NCBI GenBank assembly: GCA_009760855.2 | Contig: WPIO01000006.1 | Span: 12,574,001 to 12,638,000 of the forward strand | Source of the DNA: Cristatella mucedo | Taxonomy: Eukaryota; Bryozoa; Phylactolaemata; Cristatellidae | Length of the DNA: 64,000 nucleotides | Direction: 5' to 3' | In this document: positions 51,701 through 60,700 of the stretch, in pieces | How positions within the stretch are numbered: position 1 is the stretch's first letter | Layout of the letters: the number at the start of each line of letters is the position of its first letter | Translations under genes and position numbers: made by a program | Notes under the pieces: model-generated | Told to the model about the DNA's origin: nothing | The model's input: the letters and a program-made list of their open reading frames with translations, nothing else | Databases searched by the model: none

Positions 51701-54700
51701 ATCTAAGATTAGGAGTCGCCTTCCACAGCGGCTTGCAAAAAATTTAACTAGCTCCTTAGTTCTGTCTCGGCTTGATTATTGTAATTCTTTTTTGGCTGGG
51801 CTACCAAAAAAAGCAAGTAGGCCACTGCAGCTGGCTATGAATATGGCTGCCCGGCTGGTCTTCAAGTCCCAGAGGTTTGACCACGTTTCTTCTTTGCTAA
51901 AAGAGGCTGAAAATGGCTAAAAATGGCTGCCGGTTGATCAACAGATCGAGTGCGAAGTTCGTACACTGGCCCACAAGACCCACCACAGCTTGGCTCCTGA
52001 TACCTAGTTGAACTGGTGCACCAGTTTCAGCCTATTAGTGCCCTCAGGTCCTGTATGGACAATAAATTAGCTGCTCCATTCTTCTGCTTAAAGACCGTTG
52101 GCTACAGAAGCTTTAGCTCTGCAGGTCCTAGACTGTGGAGCTCGCTTCCACGATTCTTACGCAACGACAACTACTCTCCTGCTGCCGACTATGGCTCATC
52201 CTTTTCAGCGGTCCTGAGCTGCTACTTCCATGCTACTCACTACCTCAACTGCTCTCCTGACTCTGCAATGCTTTCCACTTTCTCTTTGTTGCGTGAGACA
52301 AGTCTGTTGGCTACCGAATGCGTACTGAAAGCCGCTTAGGCTGTTAGTGGGCTATGCAAAACTCTCCTACGTAACACCCAGACAGTCTTAATGGCTTTGT
52401 GGAGTTACAGACAGACAGAGATACATTACGTTTTGTCTCATTGCCTTTAAGAGAATTTTAACGGGAAAATCAAGGGCCGGTCATCCAAAGACCATGTTAT
52501 CGCTGGCCTGCGTAAATGTGGCGTAAATGCCAATGGCTCTCAGTACACAGAGAGTACTCTCAGTACACAGAGAGTACTCTCAGTGTACGGAGTAGTACTA
52601 CTCTCAGTACACTGAGAGTAGTACTACTCAGTTCAGCCGAAGCCACGGAGCTCTGCGTTTGGCAGCCACAGGAACAAGAAAAAAGAGAGGAGCAACAAAG
52701 CAAACACTATGCTGCAGGCTTACTGCGAGGCACCGGGTGACGACGAGCGATCGCGAGGTCTGGATCCAATCGAACGACTCCATGTTCTGCCAGGGCCTGG
52801 GGCATCTCGGTCACGGTCTCCTGCCTCGCCGGCGGTGCGTCCTCCGTGTCCATTTTCGTCGGGCCGTCGATCCTTGTCGTACGCCCTGCCGCGGTCGCGA
52901 TCTCGCTCCCTTTCGCGATCTCGCTCTCGTTCCCGTTCTCTGTCTCGGTCCTTGTGCCGATGATCCCGATCTCGGTCTCGGTTTCCTTCCCTGTCTCGAT
53001 CTCGGTCTTTATTTCCTTCCCGATCTCGGTCTTTATTTCCTTCCCGATCTCGATCTCGGTCTTTATTTCCTTCCCGATCTCGGTCTTTATTTCCTTCCCT
53101 GTCTCGATCTCGGTCTTTATTTCCTTCCCGATCTCGGTCTTTATTTCCTTCCCTGTCTCGATCTCGGTTTCCTTCCCTGTCTCGGCTGCGATCTTGGTCC
53201 TTGGTGCGGTCTCTCTCCTTGCTGCTGCGATCTCGATCCCTGTCCCTATGCTTGCCACCCTTGCGATCTCTGTCTCGGTCCGTGTCCTTGCTTTTTCTTT
53301 CACGGCTCTTGCTCCGGTCCCTGAAAGACAGTGTGACACGTGTGAGCAGCTACAATGCAAGCTTTGCTGACATACGATGGGCAGGCTGGATGACTCGAAA
53401 CAAAAAAAGGGAAACACAGAGCTCCATACGAAATGCGCCGGGGAGGGGGGAAGAGGCATCGGTGCACAGCGATTGATGGCCTGTCACCACAGGTTGTTCG
53501 CGACGGCACATCAAATTCGGTTCAATCATTGGCCGCACCTTTCTGTGCTGCTACCGTGACGCTCTGCACCACGGCAGCATCAGAACAAGTTAAAAGAAAT
53601 TTGCTTCATTCTCAGCCAATCTAAAACACATTTGTGCTAAACTTATTCTCTTTGAAAAACAACAGTATACCGGACTGTCAGTACGTACATACACGTGATC
53701 ACAGGTGAAGGTCAAAGGCACTCCACAAGCACGACAACACATGCTGTCTACTAAATGCAGGTGACTCTAAAGCAGGGCCCACATTATCCGTTGGACAAAG
53801 CAGAAAGAGCAATACGTGCTACCAATATCGCCTGCACCACAAGGTCTGCAGAGTTTTAGGATAACAATATCTCTAATATAAAATCGTGCAAGCAGGCTTA
53901 TCAAGTGAAACAGAACACAAGCTAAGATTGACACGGCAGCACAGTGTTCCTATCGGTAACGTCCTCCCAGCACAACAAGAACTGCACTCCCGGGTGGTCT
54001 CTTACTTCTTTACAAGACTAATCCATGCTTTCCATTCATTTCAACTAATCCCTGCTTTCCACTTCATTTCAAGAGGATCAATCCCCGCTTTCCACAGAGG
54101 CTCATCGACTCCATGAAAGCGAAGATCCAAACTCGCAAACCCATGTTTTTGTTCAGTTAGTCTCACATAATAAGGCATGATGACCCTGATCGCTAAATAG
54201 TAACGCACTTATCCGGTTGCTAGTGTAAGACTGACATATTGTCAACTCAAAATAGTGTTCCCAGCAGCTACAGCAGTTACAGCAGCTACGGCAGCAATAC
54301 AAAAAAAATATCCGAAAAACTCAATCGTGCGGCTGAGTGGGCATCTTCCTGCATTTCGAGTCAGAGGGACAGCAGTCACACACAATCTCTTCCCCTGCTA
54401 TGCCTGCTTGCACCTGCCAGTCTGAGTTCTAAACCGTCTGCACGGCAGCATAACAAGGGGCCATGTCACACGACAAAAAATAACTATTCCGCACTAACTT
54501 GAAGAAAGTTTCATTTCTGCTTTGGTGTTTGCACAATGGCAGTCTCGCCCTGAGAAAAATCTAGATAGCCACGAGAGAAGCTCTCAAGACCCGTGGCCTA
54601 CAAAAGGACAAGAGTTTTAGCACGAATGCATCGCGGGCAAAGCCAGTGTCTGACAAAAAAATCGGGTTATGCTCGGGCAGGCACACACACAGGCAGACAC

Positions 54701-57700
54701 AGACACACACACACACACACACCGAGCGGAAGCACAGGATAGCAAGCAAGACCACAATAAACCAGGTCTGTACAATACCAGCAAAACGAGTCCTGCTTTG
54801 CAAGACAGCAGCATCGCCGCTGCCAAAGAAGAGAGGCAAGTGCACGTGTTTCGTGTGGGCTGCCTACAAAAGGAAAACTAAAAGGCTTTCGTAGGCAGAA
54901 GACAGTCTGAAGTGAGGAACACCTAATGATGTCAAATCAGCAAGTTGAGGCCGGCGGTGCTGACAACGACAGGCGCCTCTGTTATCGGCACACACAGAGT
55001 GGCTCTCAATTCAAGCAAAATACATCAGCGGCCGGCACTGTCGAGGTGCAAGCACTCTCTGAGTGCATCAAACCACGATGCATTCCAAAATAGGGAAGTT
55101 GAAAGCTTAAGAGTCCACGCATCGGTGCGAAATAAATGCCAAGACGTGCTTGCACCCCCTATAACACGACCGGTGGCGGGTTTGCTATCATGGACACGAG
55201 AAGCGGCAGGACGATCAGACAGATGTGAAGCAGGGGCAGCAGTGGAACAACGAAGCAGAAAGAGACTAAGCATCAACGATGGGAGCCTCCCGAGTCACTA
55301 CGCATCATTCACTCTAGATCGAGACCGGGTAAACGTTGCCAGACTTGGTGTTGCCCTGGTAATAATGGAAAGGAAGTCTATAATAGCTAAAATACATTTA
55401 GAACTGACAAAGCCGATTTGCCGATTGGCTTCCGAGTCGACCAACTGCCATCTCTTGGCATTCGAGGGTACTTCCAGTTGACAACACTTCCAAAATATGG
55501 GTGCATTGCACAGGATCCTAGGGACATGAGTAATGGAACATTACAGACAGATTGCTATGGAAATGCACAGAAAAGGTCGAAACAAGTGTTTGTGATTCTG
55601 CTATGACTTTAGCATCAAGCTACCAGAATGTTTAGGAATCATCATGGTGCTTTATCAGCGCACAAATGCCTTGTATGAATGTTTGGATCCTTAATAACCA
55701 TGACAAATGGGCACGGAGGACAAATGTCGGGCCTTTAAATAATGATGCTGGACATCATACCCACACATAAGAGCTGGCGATCTGAAAAACCAGCACTGAC
55801 CTCTTACGCTCCCTGCTCCTGCTCCTGTCTTTTTTCCTTGACTTCTCGGGAGACAGATCCTACAAAAAGTTTAGCAGTGTCAAAAGAAGCGAGGCAAAAA
55901 GCACAAGTGGCACCACGAAGAAAAACTCGTGTACTGCATTAGGTCGCACAGTAACTAAAGAAACCGAGGCCTAGTAGACCCCAACAAAGTCAAAAGGGAT
56001 ATGATGGTAGGCACACACAGATAACTGAGCAAGCACAGACGTACACGAATACTCTCAAGCTCGCAGGCACTAACAGGCAAGTAAAGAGCCCTTTGGACTA
56101 CTCAACCGAGAAGGTACCGTGTAGCCCAGTTTTATAGGGCACACAATCGGAATTGTGAGGAGTCAGCCGCATCATAGCTGAACCAGCAAGTCAGTACCGT
56201 ACATGAGATGAGGATCTGTGAATATCGCGCATTCAAAAAAACAATACCGTTTCTTGAGTAGCGACCACGAGCATTAATCAGAGACATGGTTACGCGGCCA
56301 TCAGCCAGTAAGCAAGGCCAGCACTAATAATAATAATAATAATAATAATGCCTTTGATTGAGCACCCCCTGAGAATTCAATCTCTTTCTAGGGACTTTAC
56401 ATTTGCTGCAAAGGAAGCACGATCAAATGGTTAGTAGTAGCCCGAGAGTTAGTAGTTGCTAGAGAATGTGAGCATGGAAGCATGCTCAATAAACAACAAG
56501 AATAACATGGCCCCAACGTAAAAGCAGCTACAATCCTGCCCAAAAGTCTTGTTCCATGGCTAAAAATGAAAGAAACAGTCAAATGGAGCCGGGAACCCGA
56601 GCTCGCACTCAGCCACAGCCTCAAAGAGTGATGGGCACAGCAGCATCAGTCAAAAAGGAGCAGCTCTGACTCGCAGTTAGTGTGGCCACCACATGTTTTA
56701 AAACTGCACTAACCACATCGTTACTACACAGTTTTGGGCTATGAAGACGATGGCACTGGAAACAAGTGATGTCGTGATGTTTCGAGCTCTTGGCTCTACA
56801 CGAGTTCTCTAGTGCCCTCTCTGATCTCGCTGCGCGAACGAGCTGAGTGTTACCAAGCCAATGGGCACTGGGCCGACTTGGTGCGACTAGTGTATAGTCC
56901 AACATTGCCCGGAGGGCATCGACTGACGAAATCGAGGTAGGCTCTTGCATGAAATGAAAACAAGAGAGCCACGAAGTGATGCCATGGATTCCCAAAATCA
57001 GCCACGAAAAATGTTAGCAATCACTTAGAAAGGCCACAAACGCACAGAGCACGAGTATTAACAGCAGAGTGTGACGACTTTCGCCTGGAGGCACGGCTCC
57101 GGAGCTGATCCATTGGCACTAGACATATATATTGGCACATAGACACTATTCGCAGGCTCAAAAGTGTGAGGATGGTGTGCCGACGGGATGGGGGGGGCTT
57201 GATGAGCAATGACGTATTAATAATGAGGATCATTAAGCATAAGCTGCTGCTCTTAGTCTGGTGCATAGATTCGCTGCTGCCCTGCATGACAAATATGTCC
57301 CTATGTCTTTCTAAGAGGTTGCTATGAGACTACTCATTAAGTAGTCAGCTTAAGACCAGGAGAACTGAAGCAACTCATGTCGCATTACTGCTGTCCCTAT
57401 CAAAGACGATGGACCGAGTAGTGGCAGATCAGAAAAACTCACATCATAATGGCAAGCTGGAAAAACGTTCCAGTTAGGTTTTTAAAGCTCTTCACAAGAC
57501 TGCTTCAGCACTGTTGCAAGTGCACAACGACCTTTCAAAATGCTGGCTTAGGCCAGATCTTCCCACTAGTTCTGCTTGAACTGTCGACAGCGTTATTTAC
57601 TACTGCTCACTGTATCCTTCTGGAGAGGCTATTATCGATGGATGATCTCAGAGCCTCAACAAACAACGGTCATTCAAGGAATCTTTAGACCATGGCATAC

Positions 57701-60700
57701 CCCAAACATCTGTGCTCGGTCCACTTCTTTCACAATGTATTCTCTCTATCTTGCTTATGCAGTCTCGGCTAGATTATTGCAATTCCCTTTTGGCTGGGCT
57801 ACTGAAAAGGCAACTAGGTCACTGCAGATGGCTATGAATATGGCTGCAAGGCTAGTCTACATATCCCAGAGGTTTGACCACGTGTTTCCTTTGCTAAAAG
57901 AGCTAAGATGGCTGCCAGTTGATCAACCGATACAGAACCAAGTTCTTATGCTGACCCATAGGGTCTGCCACGGCTTGGCTCCTCCATATCTAGTTGAACT
58001 GGTGCAGCAGTTCCGGCCTCCTCTTGTCCTCGGGTCCTATGTAAACAATAAATTAGCTGTTCCATTCCTCTGCTTAAAGACAGTTGGCGATAGAAGCTTT
58101 ATCTCTGCAGGTCCTAGACTGTGCAGCTCGCTTTTACGATTCTTACGCAACGACAAGTACTCTCCTGCTGCCATGCTACTCACTACCTCAACTGCTTTCC
58201 TGACTCTGCTATGCTTCCCACTTTTTTCTTCGTTGCAAGAGATGAAGTCTGCTGGCTACCAAATGCGTACCGAAAGCCGCTTAGGCTACAAGCACACTAT
58301 ACAAAACTCCCCCGTGTAACACCCACATAGTCTTTGTGGCTTTGTGGGGTTACAGACGGCGATACATACATACAGGTGACACGCAGCTACACCCAAACTT
58401 TGTCACCTCTGCCTTCCAGCGAGGTGCACGAACTCCCTTGTAGCATTCATTGCTGACATATGCTTTTTAATGACAGCAAATCTTTCCTAACTGTGTGACG
58501 AATAAAGCCGACTATTTTTAGACATTACTCAGAAATTGGTAAGCCGAACACCAATGAGCTCGGCCAGCATACCCACTGCAGCATCTGCAAACAATCTGGT
58601 TTTCCTGTTCCAAAGTGAGCTCTCACTGGATAATCAGCTCCCCGGTACGGTCTGCCTACTTTCAGCTAGGCATCATTCAAAAACTTCGGGAATGTTTAGA
58701 GAAAGATACCACAGCAAAGCTGGTCCATGCATTACCGACAAACCGACTTGACTTTTGCAACTGACTACTCACATATATGTTTCTGTCTGTTCAATAAGGC
58801 ACTTACAGTTAGTTGACACTAAACTCTGCAGCTAGGCTGGTCTGTCGTGAACGTCACAACTGCCTCCTTACATCACTTCTCATCGGCCCACGGTGGATCC
58901 CCATCATTATACATATATCGATGTATATCGATCGTTAGATTTTGTCACTCTTTTAGGTTCTTTCATTCTATTGATCGAGCCGACCCATTGGACATAGTTC
59001 CTCATCAGACTTCCCATGTACGTCTAGCTCCTTAGACTCAAATGCTGTGCCTCTTACCAAACTCCAATCCTTCGGATACCGTGCCTTCTGTTCGTCTGCT
59101 TCCGAAGCCTGGAACTTACTCCCGACCGACGTCACAAAATCCAATGACTTGACTAGAATAAAGAAGCTTATAACACACCTGTTTCTCAGAGCATCTATTT
59201 GGTAAGAGTAAATAGTCTTTTGTGTGCTTATGCTTGCTAACACTATACACGTTATCACTAACCAATGCTGATAGACTCATTTTCCAACAAACGTAAAGTG
59301 ACTGGAAATATGCAGCTGTATTCGTGATTGAAAGATCTTTTTGTAACTTGATGGAAATAAATCAGATGGACCATACTGGTTATTTGCAGCTAACTGCTTA
59401 ATTCTGTGGCAGAAGTGTCACGACCTGGACGTTGTTTCAGCTCTTCTGGTGTTGGACTTGTGCTCATATGATGACAGAGCTTACCAGCAAGAATGTGTAT
59501 ACAATCTGGCACAAAATGCTGGGAGTTCTAAGCGCTAAAGTTCTTATAGGGAAAGGTTAAATTTGTCACCAGTACAATGAACCCAAGCTCTTTATGAAAA
59601 CTTCCCAAGTTCAACAGTTAAATAAAAATAAATATAATTCATTTGTATAGCACCCTAAGAGAACTTGATTTGTATTAGGGCACTTCACATATGCCATGGG
59701 TCTCAAACCTTAGATTTCGGCCAGATCTTGGTCGGGACGAGCTCATTGACCACTGGGAATCAGCTTCTAAAGTCGCAATTTGGCCTAGTCAATCGCTTTG
59801 CCTAAACTCTGTTGAGCACTTAGGCCAGGCTAGGGGGACGGGCTGTTTTAGGTCACATTCACTACCTGCTAGACTCCAAAAGAGCTGTGCTTTCATCTGC
59901 AAGCCACTGGAGCAATCGAAGACCTAAAGAGGCTGACCAACTAATTGGGCGACCTGTAGTGGAGGTAAATAAAAGCTGTGAAGAGCAGATCTCCTACTTA
60001 ATTGTATGTCACGTCAGAAACACCTTTATTTTTTGCAATACATTAAATGTATGCAGTACATAGCGCACAGACGTCGCTAACGTACTTTATGGTATGCAGA
60101 AAGCTATCTTCCGGCACCGTGTGGATGGCACCACACATACCGGAACGAGACTTTTGTGAAGGGGGTAATTCATTGCTCTTGCAAAGACTTGGTGCAGGTG
60201 GAGACTGCCACAGCTGCAGCAGTAAAGCTAGGTATGAGGGTGCCCAGCTGCAGCTGATCTCGACATGGAATATGAAACTGTTGGCTTGCATTCATTGAGC
60301 TACTGGCAGCCGTTGCAACTCCTACAACAGGAGGACAATTACACTTGAGCAGCAGTCTCGTAACTTAATGAGGGCAAAATTACACGGATTTACAATCTTT
60401 AACAGCCCTTCTGAGAAAGAGTATATATAAATTACAGCCGAGCTATAACCACCTTGGGGAAACAAATATTCTAACCTGATCGATAAGGCATTTAACCCCT
60501 TCGTGAAGGTGGCATAAAGGCTAGAGGTGAGAGTATGTTTTGCATATATTGAGCTAGCGTAGAAAACCAATTGACCCTTGAAGACATAGCTTACGTGACG
60601 AAGTACATTGAATGAAAGCACTACTATTAACTAAACCACACCATACCAATTTTATTGATCCAGTTACATGCACAGGGTTCAATACATGTAGCAGTTCGAA

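Noticed and set aside
52846-53370. 174-residue plus-strand frame with ISFPISVFIS repeats, looking like a membrane protein
   Set aside because: Antisense shadow of the RBM39 RS exon; the hydrophobic look comes from the complement of Arg/Asp/Glu codons.
52707-53459. 250-residue minus-strand open frame rich in KEIKTEIG repeats as the product of this exon
   Set aside because: The splice-compatible frame shifted by one base gives the RS/RD domain that joins RBM39 exons 2 and 4; the other frame is open only because the repeat lacks stops.
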